A stretch of DNA of 64,000 bases from Saccharothrix sp. ST-888 (GTDB lineage Bacteria; Actinomycetota; Actinomycetes; Streptomycetales; Streptomycetaceae). Where the stretch lies: contig NZ_JYJF01000003.1 in the NCBI RefSeq assembly GCF_000955975.1, positions 152,576 through 216,575 on the forward strand, in the 5' to 3' direction. The notes under the pieces are model-generated. The model was not told the origin of the DNA, ran no database searches, and was given only the letters and a program-made list of their open reading frames with translations. The position numbers were made by a program, and so were the translations under genes. How positions within the stretch are numbered: position 1 is the stretch's first letter; every line of letters starts with the position of its first letter. Of the stretch, positions 44,783 to 53,068 are shown in pieces.

Positions 44783-46042
44783 ATGGTGGTCCCCGCAGAC
44801 GGCCGGGGCGGCCCCGAGGGCCCCGGGCGGAGCGAGGCGCCGACGGTGGTCATGCACACGTCCCCGCCCGGCCGGATCGCCATCCCCGCCCAGTCCGGAC
44901 CGTCCGAGGGCCCGACCCTCGCCTGGTCCGCCGACCAGTGGGAGCTGGCCCACCAGCGGGTCCGGCTGGCCGGCCGCGCGTACGTCTGGCTCAACCTGGT
45001 CGAGCAGCGGCTGCGTGCCCTGGTCGGCGAGGTGCTGCGCCCCGTCTACGCCCCCGCCCACGGCGAGGACTGGGTGACCGCCGCCGCCGGACCGGCCGGC
45101 GAGGAGTGGGTCTACCGGGCCGGGGCGGTCCGTGAGGTCAGCCGCCGCAAGGGCTACCTGCTCGACCCGGCCGACGACGACCCGCTGGTCTTCCTGACCC
45201 TGCCCCAGCTGCGCGAGCTGATGGTGCAGCACTGGCCCTGCTTCGAGCCGTACGTACTGGACCGCCGGGAGGTCGAGCTGGCGCTGGACGAGCTGGAGGT
45301 CGCCCGGCACGTCGTCTCGCGCAACCGCAGCCTCTCGCAGACCGTCCTGGCCCAGGCCGAACGGGCCGCCGCCAGGCTGCTCGCGCTGCTGGACGGCGGT
45401 GCGGGCGGGGTGCCCGCCGACGTGGTCGAGCAGCTGATCGCCGGCCGCTACGCGGACGTGGTCGCGGTGCACGCGGACCGGGTCAGGCTCCAGCGCGACC
45501 TGCCGGTGGAGGACCTGCTGGACGGCGCCCGGCGGCTGGACGCGGTCGGCATCGGGCTCGGCATGCTCTGCCAGAACTACACCGGCAAGCGGCTGATCCG
45601 GCTCGCCACCGACGGCTGCCGGGTGCGGCTGCTCTTCCTCAACCCGGCCAGCAGTGCGGTCCGCCGCCGCGAGCGCGAACTCGGCCTCGGCCGCGGCGAA
45701 CTGGCCCGCTCGATCGAGATGAACATCATGCACGTCCGCCGGGTCCGGGCCAGGCTGCGCGACCAGGGCGGCTTCGAGATCCGGGTGTTCGACGAGACCC
45801 CCCGGTTCACCGCCTACCTGGTGGAGGGCCCCCGGTCGGTGGCCTCGGCCGGCGGTCGGCGGCGCTCGGAGGGCCTCGGCGTGGTCCAGCCCTACCTGCG
45901 GCGCTCCCGGGGCATCGAGTCCCCGGCGCTGGTGCTGCGCGGCGGCGCCGGACAGCTGCCGGGCGGTCAGGAGGCCGGGCTGCTGGAGATCTACCGCGAG
46001 GAGTTCGAGGGGGTCTGGGCGGACTCGCGTCCCGTCTCCTGA
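44783..46042 (+). CDS. SAV2148-type HEPN-domain protein
   Basis: 419 residues with a GAGGTGAGG ribosome site before the ATG. After a flexible N-terminus of about 45 residues, an all-helical region follows (WELAHQRVRLAGRAYVWLNL, VEQRLRALVGEVL), and then LTLPQLRELMVQHWPCFEPY. A second alpha/beta part contains LGMLCQNYTGKRLIRLATDG, CRVRLLFLNPASSAVRRRE and IMHVRRVRARLRDQGGFEIR, similar to phospholipase-D-like/DUF5919 segments that sit in signalling and conflict proteins. I recognise the family as conserved in streptomycetes (SAV2148). HEPN domains are often RNases, but the canonical R-x4-6-H motif is not obvious here. Function unknown. Confidence 0.8.
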   Translation: MVVPADGRGGPEGPGRSEAPTVVMHTSPPGRIAIPAQSGPSEGPTLAWSADQWELAHQRVRLAGRAYVWLNLVEQRLRALVGEVLRPVYAPAHGEDWVTAAAGPAGEEWVYRAGAVREVSRRKGYLLDPADDDPLVFLTLPQLRELMVQHWPCFEPYVLDRREVELALDELEVARHVVSRNRSLSQTVLAQAERAAARLLALLDGGAGGVPADVVEQLIAGRYADVVAVHADRVRLQRDLPVEDLLDGARRLDAVGIGLGMLCQNYTGKRLIRLATDGCRVRLLFLNPASSAVRRRERELGLGRGELARSIEMNIMHVRRVRARLRDQGGFEIRVFDETPRFTAYLVEGPRSVASAGGRRRSEGLGVVQPYLRRSRGIESPALVLRGGAGQLPGGQEAGLLEIYREEFEGVWADSRPVS

Positions 46043-46075
46043 GAGGCCGTCCCACCGGGTGGCCGCCCGCTGAGG

Positions 46076-46096
46076 GGCCGTCCGTCCGGGACGGCC
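46076..46096 (+). terminator. Hairpin after the HEPN gene
   Basis: GGCCGTCC (46076-46083) pairs with GGACGGCC (46089-46096), loop of 5. Located 34 bases past the stop. Confidence 0.6.
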
Positions 46097-46183
46097 ACCC
46101 CGCCTGAAAGCCCGTCCGCCGCCCTGGGGCGGTTCTGTCTCAGGTTTTGCCTTTTCGGCGTGGCAGCTTGACCCGGCCATTAC

Positions 46184-46202
46184 TAAGGCACGCCTAAGCT
46201 AA
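46184..46202 (+). promoter_or_regulatory. Iron box (DtxR/IdeR/DmdR type) before efeUO
   Basis: TAAGGCACGCCTAAGCTAA matches 14 of 19 positions of the actinobacterial iron-box consensus TTAGGTTAGCCTAACCTAA. A -35-like TTGACC lies at 46168-46173, so a bound iron-loaded repressor would cover the -10 region. This predicts induction on iron starvation. Confidence 0.65.
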
Positions 46203-46292
46203 GTTCCCGCGCCCCGGACAGTGCCTGTCCGGGGCGTCGCTTCTGAGAACAGGCACCGCCGGGGCCGGGACCCGGGGAGGAGAACCCTCGAC

Positions 46293-48413
46293 ATGTGGGA
46301 CGACGCGTTTCCCAGCTTCCTGATAGGCCTACGGGAGGGTCTGGAAGCCGGGTTGATCGTTTCCATCCTGGTCGCCACCCTGGTGCGGTCCGGCCAGAAG
46401 GCCCGACTGCCCCAGGTCTGGACCGGAGTGGCGGCCGCCGTGGCACTCGCCCTCAGCTTCGGCTCGGTGCTCACCTTCACCGCCGCCAAGCTCTCCGGCA
46501 GCGCCCAGGAGGCCTTCGGCGGCACGCTCAGCCTGATCGCCGTCTGCTTCGTCACGGCGATGGTCTTCTGGATGCGCAAGTCCGCGCGCAACCTCTCCTC
46601 GGACATCCGGGAGAAGGTCACCGCCGCACTCGCCATGGGCGCCGGGACACTGATCCTCACCAGCTTCCTGGCCGTCGGCCGGGAGGGCCTGGAGACCTCG
46701 CTGTTCCTGTGGAGCACCATCCAGACCGCCGACGAGTCCACCGGCCCGCTGGTCGGCGCGGCGGTCGGCCTGCTCCTCGCCACCGGGCTCTGCTGGGCGC
46801 TGTACCGCCGGGTGCTGAAGATCAACCTCACCAAGTTCTTCACCTGGACCGGCGCCGTACTGATCGTCATCGCGGCCGGCGTGCTCAGCTACGGCCTGCG
46901 CGACCTGCAGGAGTCGGGCGTGCTGCCCGGCGGCACCGCGTACGCCTTCGACCTGGGCAAGCACGTCGACGCCTCGTCCTGGTACGCCACGCTGGTCCAG
47001 GGCGTGCTCAACCTGACCGTCACCATGACCGTCATTCAGGTGCTGGCCTACGTGGCGTACCTGTCGATCGTGATGACGCTCTTCGTCCAGGGCGTCCGGA
47101 TGACCGCCGCCGTCGCCAAGCCGGCCGAGGCCAAGCCCGCCCCCGCCGAGTCCGCAGCGGCCGCCGAGGCAGAGCCGGCTGCGGCTGAGGCCGAGACCGC
47201 CGCTGCGGCGCAGGAGACGCCGGCCGCCGCCGAGGAGGCCCCCGGCAAGGGCGGCCGTCCGCGCTGGCTGGTCCCGGCGGCGCTGGTCGCCGTCCCCGTC
47301 GTGGTCGCGGGCGCCGTGATCGCGGTCAGCGGCGGCAAGCCCGCCGGCAGCTCCACCGTCTCGGTCTCCGAGCAGGACTGCGGCAAGGGCTTCGCCGCCC
47401 CGCAGCCCGGCCAGCAGGTCTTCCAGATGCACAACACCGGCAGCAAGACCTCCGAGGTCTACCTGGTCAACCCGGGCAGCGGCGCCGTCTACGGCGAGAT
47501 AGAGGGCCTGGCCCCCGGCACCACCCGCGCGCTGACCGCCACCATAGGCTCCGGCGACTACGCCTGGCGCTGCGTCCCGACCGGCGGACAGATCGTCACC
47601 TCCGCGAGCGTGCACGTCTCCGGCGGCACCGCGGTCAAGGCCGTCGTCCCGGTCGCCGAGGGCGACCTCGACGCCCCGCTCGCCGCGTACAGGACCTTCG
47701 TCGGCCAGGGCCTGGCCACCCTGCTGACCCAGACCCAGCAGCTCCAGTCCGACATCCACGCGGGCAACCTGGACGCCGCCCGCACCGACTGGCTCACCGC
47801 ACACACCCAGTACGCCTCGCTGGGCGCCGCCTACGGCACCTTCGCCGACTTCGACGGCAAGATCGACGGCCGCCCCGACGGTCTGGCCGACAAGGCGCAG
47901 GACAAGGACTTCAGCGGCTTCCTCCGCCTGGAGTACGGCCTGTGGCACAACCAGAGCGCCGACGACCTCACCCCGGTGGCCGACCAGCTGGTCAGCGACG
48001 TGGACGGTCTCGGCAAGGCGTTCCCCACGCAGAAGTTCGACCCCACCGACCTTCCGCTGCGCGCCCACGAGATCCTTGAGAACGCGCTCCAGTTCGAGCT
48101 CACCGGAGACACCGACCAGGGCAGCGGCACCAACCTGGCGACCGTGCAGGCCAACGTCGTAGGCACCAAGGAACTGCTGACCGTCCTTCAGCCGCTCCTC
48201 CGGTCGCGCGCCCCCGAGCTGCTGACCGAAGTGGACGCTGGCATGATCCGGATCAATGGGCTGCTCGACGCCGCCCACCACCCGGACGGAAGTTGGACCC
48301 CCGTGGGCCAGCTCACCCCCACGGCCCGCCGCCAGCTGAACGGCGCCGCAGGCCAGCTGCTCGAAGATCTCGCCAACGTCCCCACCCTGCTCGAAATCCG
48401 GAAGGCCGCCTGA
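46293..48413 (+). CDS. Fused iron permease EfeU (FTR1) and EfeO
   Basis: 706 residues from ATG 46293 with GGGGAGGAG upstream. Residues 1-280 are an FTR1-type permease with seven TM helices and the two REGLE motifs (LREGLEAGL near 14-18 and GREGLETSLF near 130) that bind iron. An Ala/Glu-rich linker of about 50 residues and a further TM helix (LVPAALVAVPVVVAGAVIAV) lead to a cupredoxin-like domain and then the M75 domain of EfeO. In the M75 part the usual GFHRxE metal motif reads GFLRLEYGLWHN, so the His appears replaced by Leu. EfeO normally passes iron to EfeU; here both are one chain. Coupled to efeB by TGATG. Confidence 0.9.
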   Translation: MWDDAFPSFLIGLREGLEAGLIVSILVATLVRSGQKARLPQVWTGVAAAVALALSFGSVLTFTAAKLSGSAQEAFGGTLSLIAVCFVTAMVFWMRKSARNLSSDIREKVTAALAMGAGTLILTSFLAVGREGLETSLFLWSTIQTADESTGPLVGAAVGLLLATGLCWALYRRVLKINLTKFFTWTGAVLIVIAAGVLSYGLRDLQESGVLPGGTAYAFDLGKHVDASSWYATLVQGVLNLTVTMTVIQVLAYVAYLSIVMTLFVQGVRMTAAVAKPAEAKPAPAESAAAAEAEPAAAEAETAAAAQETPAAAEEAPGKGGRPRWLVPAALVAVPVVVAGAVIAVSGGKPAGSSTVSVSEQDCGKGFAAPQPGQQVFQMHNTGSKTSEVYLVNPGSGAVYGEIEGLAPGTTRALTATIGSGDYAWRCVPTGGQIVTSASVHVSGGTAVKAVVPVAEGDLDAPLAAYRTFVGQGLATLLTQTQQLQSDIHAGNLDAARTDWLTAHTQYASLGAAYGTFADFDGKIDGRPDGLADKAQDKDFSGFLRLEYGLWHNQSADDLTPVADQLVSDVDGLGKAFPTQKFDPTDLPLRAHEILENALQFELTGDTDQGSGTNLATVQANVVGTKELLTVLQPLLRSRAPELLTEVDAGMIRINGLLDAAHHPDGSWTPVGQLTPTARRQLNGAAGQLLEDLANVPTLLEIRKAA

Positions 48414-49711
48414 TGACCGACCAGCCTGCCGTCACCGGCTCGTGCCCCTTCGCCCACCTTTCCGAGGGACGCGGCGGCTCGGACCGCCGTAGCTTCGTCA
48501 AGGCCGCGCTCGGCGCGGGTGCCGGAGCCGCCGCCGTCGCCGGGGGTGTGCTGGCCCTCGGCGCCACCCCGGCCTCCGCCGACGGCCCGAGCCAGTCCAA
48601 GACCGGGTTGGTCCCCTTCCAGGGCACCCACCAGGCCGGCATCACCACGCCCGCGCCCGGCTACGCCCTCTTCGTCTCGTTCGACGTGGTCGCCCCGGAC
48701 CGCAAGGCGCTGGAGAACCTCTTCCACACGCTGACCGACCGGATCCGCTACCTGACCGGCGGCGGCACCCCGCCCAACCTCGGCGTCGGCGCACCGCCGT
48801 CCGACAGCGGCATCCTCGGCCCGGTGCTGCCGACCGACAACCTGACCGTCACGGTCGGCGTCGGCGCCTCGCTGTTCGACGACCGCTACGGCCTGGCCAA
48901 GGCGAAGCCGGTCAAGCTCAACCCGATGAAGACCTTCCCCAACGACAACCTGAACGCCGCCGAACTGCACGGCGACCTCTCGCTGCAGATCTGCGCGGAC
49001 AGCCAGGACACCGTGCTGCACGCACTGCGCGACATCGCCCGGCACACCCGGGGCGCGATGCAGATCAAGTGGCGGATCGACGGCTTCCAGAACCCCGGCC
49101 GCCCGGACGGCGCCCAGCGCAACCTGCTCGGCTTCAAGGACGGCATCGCCAACCCGGACACCACCTCCTCCCGGGTGATGGACCGGCTGGTCTGGGTCAC
49201 CGCCGGCACGGGCGAACCCGACTGGGCCGTCGGCGGCAGTTACCAGGTCATCAGGATCATTCGGATGCTGGTCGAGTTCTGGGACCGGGTCTCGCTCGCC
49301 GAGCAGGAGAAGATGTTCGGTCGCCGCAAGGACACCGGCGCTCCGCTGGACGGTGCCAAGGAGACCGACGCACCCGACTACGCCAAGGACCCGGACGGCA
49401 ACGCCATCCCGCTGGACGCGCACATCCGGCTCGCCAACCCGCGCACCGACAAGACCGCCGACTCGCGGATCCTGCGCCGGGGCTTCAACTACGACCGGGG
49501 CATCGACAGCGTCGGCAACCTCGACATGGGACTGGCCTTCTGCTGCTACCAGCAGGACGTGGTCCGGCAGTTCGAGGCCACCCAGACCCGCCTGATCGGC
49601 GAGCCGCTGGTCGACTACATCTCGCCCACCGGCGGCGGCTACTTCTTCGCCCTGCCCGGGGTCAAGGACAGCGCCGACTGGCTCGGACGCGGACTCCTCG
49701 CCTCCGCCTGA
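48413..49711 (+). CDS. efeB: Dyp-type haem peroxidase EfeB, Tat-exported
   Basis: 432 residues. The ATG overlaps the efeUO stop as TGATG. A twin-arginine signal is clear: SDRRSFVKAALGAGAGAAAV followed by an Ala-rich core and PASA cleavage region, so folded haem protein is exported. The Dyp fold markers are NLLGFKDGIANPD (GxxDG, distal Asp), LVWVTAGTG, YQVIRIIRMLVEFWDR and the proximal-side region ILRRGFNYDRG. EfeB oxidises ferrous iron or acts on haem outside the cell, feeding EfeO/EfeU. The operon is efeUO-efeB, equal to E. coli efeUOB but with the first two fused. Confidence 0.95.
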   Translation: MTDQPAVTGSCPFAHLSEGRGGSDRRSFVKAALGAGAGAAAVAGGVLALGATPASADGPSQSKTGLVPFQGTHQAGITTPAPGYALFVSFDVVAPDRKALENLFHTLTDRIRYLTGGGTPPNLGVGAPPSDSGILGPVLPTDNLTVTVGVGASLFDDRYGLAKAKPVKLNPMKTFPNDNLNAAELHGDLSLQICADSQDTVLHALRDIARHTRGAMQIKWRIDGFQNPGRPDGAQRNLLGFKDGIANPDTTSSRVMDRLVWVTAGTGEPDWAVGGSYQVIRIIRMLVEFWDRVSLAEQEKMFGRRKDTGAPLDGAKETDAPDYAKDPDGNAIPLDAHIRLANPRTDKTADSRILRRGFNYDRGIDSVGNLDMGLAFCCYQQDVVRQFEATQTRLIGEPLVDYISPTGGGYFFALPGVKDSADWLGRGLLASA

Positions 49712-49733
49712 CGGACGGCCCCCGGCCCCTGCC

Positions 49734-49764
49734 GCAGCCCCGGTACGAACCGTGCCGGGGCTGC
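49734..49764 (+). terminator. efeB terminator
   Basis: GCAGCCCCGG (49734-49743) pairs with CCGGGGCTGC (49755-49764); the inner bases extend the stem with one wobble pair. Located 22 bases past the efeB stop. Confidence 0.8.
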
Positions 49765-49838
49765 CGCGCGTCCTGGCTGTCACAGGCACCCGCGATGATG
49801 AGGCCAGACCACGGCGGACGGACGGAAGGACACCCCAG

Positions 49839-50540
49839 ATGAGCTGGTGGAAGGAGCCACTGGTCGGCTTCGACCTGGAGACCACGGGCACCGACCCGGC
49901 GCACTCGCGGATCGTCACCGCCGCCCTGGTGGACACCCTCGGCGGTCGGGTCGAACGGATCTCGGGCTGGCTGGTCGACCCGGGCGTGCCGATCCCGGCC
50001 GAGGCCGCCGCGATCCACGGCATCACCGACGAACAGGCCCGCACCCACGGCAGACCGGCGGCCGAGGCGGTCGAGGAGATAGCCGCCGCGCTCTGCGCAC
50101 GGCTGGCCCTCGGGCACCCGGTGGTCGCCTTCAACGCGCCGTTCGACCTCTCGCTGCTCGACGCCGAGCTGCGCCGCCACGGCCGTCCCCCGCTCGCCGA
50201 ACGGCTCGGCGGCGCCGTCGGTCCGGTGGTGGACGCCCTGGTGATCGACCGTTCGGTGGACCGCTACCGCAAGGGCTCCCGCACGCTCCAGCACGTCTGC
50301 GAGGTGTACGGGGTCGAGCTCGCCGACGCCCACGAGGCGGGCAGCGACGCCCTGGCCGCCGTGCGGGTCGCCGTCGCCCTGGGCGAGCGCTACCCCGCCC
50401 AGGTCGGCGACCTGACCCCCGAGCAACTGCACGTGCTTCAGATCGACTGGCACCGGTCCTGGGCCGAGGGGCTCCAGGCCTGGCTGCGCAAGGGCAAGGA
50501 CGTCGAGGCCGTCATCGACCCGCGCTGGCCGCTCCGCTGA
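49839..50540 (+). CDS. DEDDh 3'-5' exonuclease (DnaQ-like)
   Basis: 233 residues from ATG 49839 with GGAAGGA upstream. ExoI motif VGFDLETTGTDPAHSRI (DxE), IHGITDEQARTHG, ExoII VVAFNAPFDLSLLDAELRR, and ExoIII HEAGSDALAAVRVAV (HxAxxD variant: H-E-A-G-S-D). This makes it a DEDDh exonuclease similar to the DNA polymerase III epsilon fold. It stands alone without a polymerase gene, so a repair or RNA-processing role is as likely as proofreading. Substrate not determined. Confidence 0.9.
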   Translation: MSWWKEPLVGFDLETTGTDPAHSRIVTAALVDTLGGRVERISGWLVDPGVPIPAEAAAIHGITDEQARTHGRPAAEAVEEIAAALCARLALGHPVVAFNAPFDLSLLDAELRRHGRPPLAERLGGAVGPVVDALVIDRSVDRYRKGSRTLQHVCEVYGVELADAHEAGSDALAAVRVAVALGERYPAQVGDLTPEQLHVLQIDWHRSWAEGLQAWLRKGKDVEAVIDPRWPLR

Positions 50541-50613
50541 GCCCCGGGGCACGCGGGGCAGCACGGCCGGCCCGCTGCCGCTGCGCCCCGGCCCGCCCTG
50601 CCGCTCCAGGGAG

Positions 50614-51561
50614 TCAGACGGCGGGGAAGTCGAAGGTGTAACCGTGGGCGGTGAGCCAGGGGAGGAGCTGGCGCAGGGCCGCCACGGTCTGACTGCGGTC
50701 GCCGCCGCCGTCGTGCATCAGCACCACCCCGCCGGGCCCGAGGTTGCGCTGCACATCGGCGACGATCGAGGCGACCCCGGGACGGGACCAGTCGCGGGTG
50801 TCCACCGACCAGCCGAGCGGGCGCATGCCGTTCTGAACGGCGATCAGCTTGTTCTCGGCGCTGAAGTCCCCGCCGGGCGCGCGGAACCACGGGACTTCGG
50901 TGCCCGTGCCGCCGGCCTTGGTGATCATCTCCTTCGCTGCGGCGATCTCGTACACCTGCCGGTCGTGGGAGAGCGTGTGCATCGGCTGCGGGTGGTGGAC
51001 GGTGTGGTCGCAGAGCCGGTGCCCCTCGGCCAGGATGCGCTTGACGGCGGCCGGCCGGGCGGTCGCCTGCGGACCGATCTGGCAGAACGTGGCGTGCGCG
51101 CCGTACTGGGCCAGCAGGTCGAGTACCTGGCCGGTGTACTGGCTCGGCCCGTCGTCGAAGGTGAGCGCGACCGTACGGCCGCCTGACGCGGTGTGGTAGA
51201 CGATCGAGGTCGGACCGCCGGCGGGCGGCGGTGGCGGCGCGGGCGTCGAACTCCCGGTCGGGTCCGCGGTCGGCGTGGAGCTCACTCTCGGGGTCGGCGT
51301 CGGGGAGGTCCGGCCGGTCGAGGGCGAGGCGGCCGAGGAGCCGGCGGGCGTCGGGGCCGTGCTGCCGGACGAGGGCGCGGAGGGTGCGGAAGACCCGGAC
51401 GGCGAGGACGGGGGCGGAACGGTGGAGGTGCCGGGCGCCGCCGAGCCGACGGTGCCGGGTTCGGCGGGTCCGCAACCTGCGATCAGGGCGGGCGCGAGCA
51501 GCGCGGCCAGGCCGTACCCGAGGGCGCGGGCGAGACCTGACCGAGGGCTGGGTATCCGCAT
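50614..51561 (-). CDS. Polysaccharide deacetylase lipoprotein (NodB domain)
   Basis: 315 residues from ATG 51561 with AGGAG upstream. A signal ends at lipobox ALIAGC (Cys30), so it is membrane-anchored outside. A Pro/Ser/Thr-rich linker of about 90 residues follows. The NodB homology domain has VALTFDDGPSQYTGQVLDLL (motif 1, DD), LCDHTVHHPQPMHTLS (HxxxH metal site), EVPWFRAPGGDFSAENK (catalytic) and VVLMHDGGGDRSQTV (C-terminal His). CE4 enzymes deacetylate peptidoglycan, chitin or other N-acetyl sugars outside the cell. Confidence 0.92.
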   Translation of the reverse strand: MRIPSPRSGLARALGYGLAALLAPALIAGCGPAEPGTVGSAAPGTSTVPPPSSPSGSSAPSAPSSGSTAPTPAGSSAASPSTGRTSPTPTPRVSSTPTADPTGSSTPAPPPPPAGGPTSIVYHTASGGRTVALTFDDGPSQYTGQVLDLLAQYGAHATFCQIGPQATARPAAVKRILAEGHRLCDHTVHHPQPMHTLSHDRQVYEIAAAKEMITKAGGTGTEVPWFRAPGGDFSAENKLIAVQNGMRPLGWSVDTRDWSRPGVASIVADVQRNLGPGGVVLMHDGGGDRSQTVAALRQLLPWLTAHGYTFDFPAV

Positions 51562-51738
51562 GGCAACGGCTCCTGACGTCGTACCGGCGGCCCGGGAGGG
51601 TGCGGGCCGCACCCGGTACGACGTCCGCCGTCAGGGCACGGTTCCGTAGGTGCGTACGAAGACGACCCTTGGGTCAGAAGGGATGGGAGGGGAATCGGAG
51701 GGACATCGAAGGGAGGCTGCGAGGAGGTCGCAGGGGGG

Positions 51739-52626
51739 TCAGAAGGAGTACCAGCGCACCGCGGTCGCGCCCTCGCGGAGCGAGTCGACCCGGCGGCGGA
51801 ACTCGGCGAGCGCGGCCGGGTTGCCGGGGACCTGCTGGGCGACCCAGGACGCGCTGGCGGTCTCCCGGGCGCCGCGCAGCACGGCGAATCCCGGCCAGTC
51901 GCGGACGTCCCAGCCGTAGGCGGTGGTGAAGGCGAGGTAGTCCTCGGCGGGGACGCCGTAGCGGTCGTGGCTGAGGGCGAGGACCACCAGGTCGTGCTCG
52001 CGCAGATCGTGGGAGACGTTCTCCAGGTCGAGCAGGACGGGTCCGTCGGCGGTGAGGTGGACGTTGCGCGGCAGGGCGTCGCCGTGGATCACGCCGGGCG
52101 GCAGCTGCGGGGCGAGGCCCCCGATCGCGGCGGCGAAGTCGGCCTTGCGCTCGCGCAGGAAGGCGGCGTCCGCCGGGTCGATGTGGCCGTCGGCGCCGGC
52201 CAGCCAGCGCTCCACCGGGGCGAGCAGGTTGCGGGGGGCGAGCGTGAACGGCGGCGCGGGCAGTCGGTGCAGGGCGTGCAGCAGCGGGGCCAGGTCGGCG
52301 GGCTCGGCGGCCCTGACGGCAGGGGCGAGCCGGTGCCAGAAGGTGACGGGGTGCCCGTCCGCGAGGACGGGTGCGGTCAGGTACGGGCGGACCACGGGCA
52401 CGCCCTGTCCGGCGAGCCAGTCGGCGACGGCCAGTTCGCGCCGGGTGCGCTCGGCGAGTTCGGGGCCGCGTCCGACCTTGGCGACCACGGCCAGATCGCC
52501 GAGGTCGAAGACGGCGTTCTCGCCGAGGGCCAGCAGCCGGGCGCCGGCCGGCGCGGGCAGCCCGGCCGCGGCACAGGCGGTGGCGAGCAGGGCCTGGGCG
52601 CGCGGCCCGTCGAAGGTGGTCGTCAT
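51739..52626 (-). CDS. Aminoglycoside phosphotransferase (APH)-fold kinase
   Basis: 295 residues. The kinase-like fold shows LGENAVFDLGDLAVVAKVGR (nucleotide loop and lysine), VVRPYLTAPVLADGHPVTFW, the catalytic loop VIHGDALPRNVHLTADGPVL (HGDxxxxN) and LLDLENVSHDLREHDLVVLA (the metal Asp appears as LDLE). These kinases act on aminoglycosides, choline, sugars or other small molecules; this one has no resistance gene or metabolic partner nearby, so the substrate is open. ATG start; divergent from the second MMPL gene. Confidence 0.85.
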   Translation of the reverse strand: MTTTFDGPRAQALLATACAAAGLPAPAGARLLALGENAVFDLGDLAVVAKVGRGPELAERTRRELAVADWLAGQGVPVVRPYLTAPVLADGHPVTFWHRLAPAVRAAEPADLAPLLHALHRLPAPPFTLAPRNLLAPVERWLAGADGHIDPADAAFLRERKADFAAAIGGLAPQLPPGVIHGDALPRNVHLTADGPVLLDLENVSHDLREHDLVVLALSHDRYGVPAEDYLAFTTAYGWDVRDWPGFAVLRGARETASASWVAQQVPGNPAALAEFRRRVDSLREGATAVRWYSF

Positions 52627-52698
52627 GGAGTGAATGATGACCTACGGGCTCGGGGCCCGCCCCGCCGGTGGATGGGGGACCGGGCGAGGACGGCAGCT

Positions 52699-52737
52699 CG
52701 GGGCAGTGGTCCGGGGCAGTCGTTCGGGGCAGTCGTT
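52699..52737. repeat. Three 13-bp tandem repeats
   Basis: Units CGGGGCAGTGGTC, CGGGGCAGTCGTT and CGGGGCAGTCGTT follow directly on one another, with the first differing at three bases. Function unknown. Confidence 0.7.
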
Positions 52738-52919
52738 CGGGGAGGGTGTGGGGTTGTTCCCTACTCCTCAGGGACTGGTTCTCCTTCTTGAGGTAGGGGA
52801 TGGATCCACCCTGAGGGGGAGGGATCTCCACCCGGAGCACGAGGTGTCAGGGCTGGTCAACAGGTCAGGATGGACCGGGGCCGGATTCCAGGCTCCAGGG
52901 GGCGCGATCCAGCGGGGCC

Positions 52920-52937
52920 ACTTGCCGGTCGGCAAGT
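52920..52937. promoter_or_regulatory. Perfect 18-bp palindrome, likely TetR-type operator
   Basis: ACTTGCCGGTCGGCAAGT is a perfect 8-2-8 palindrome. A weaker related sequence with GCCG-AC-CGGC and an upstream ACTTACC lies at 52963-52982. A -10-like TAGGAT (52947-52952) lies between, so the pair would control the MMPL exporter. The size and form suit a TetR-family regulator, but no such gene is in this window. Confidence 0.65.
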
Positions 52938-53068
52938 AAGACCCCGTAGGATGCACACAGATACTTACCTGCCGACCGGCTAGAGCCCTGCTCTGCGCCG
53001 GCCCAGCCGTCGCCCGGCGTCCCGTCCCCAAGGGCTGCGGTGAACCATGCCCAGGAGGCATTACGAGC

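Larger units (their letters stand above)
52627..53068. other. Divergent intergenic region before the second MMPL gene
   Basis: 442 bases. Bases 52699-52737 hold three tandem 13-bp units; further right is a stretch with several CCCT/AGGG and CTCA/TGAG inverted pieces; at 52920-52937 a perfect 18-bp palindrome and, about 50 bases on, a weaker related one. The MMPL ribosome site AGGAGG is at the right end. No gene was found. Confidence 0.6.

Noticed and set aside
44383..44994. Upstream extension of glgX
   Set aside because: Extends through the divergent region into the HEPN gene; GlgX homology begins at ATG 44382.
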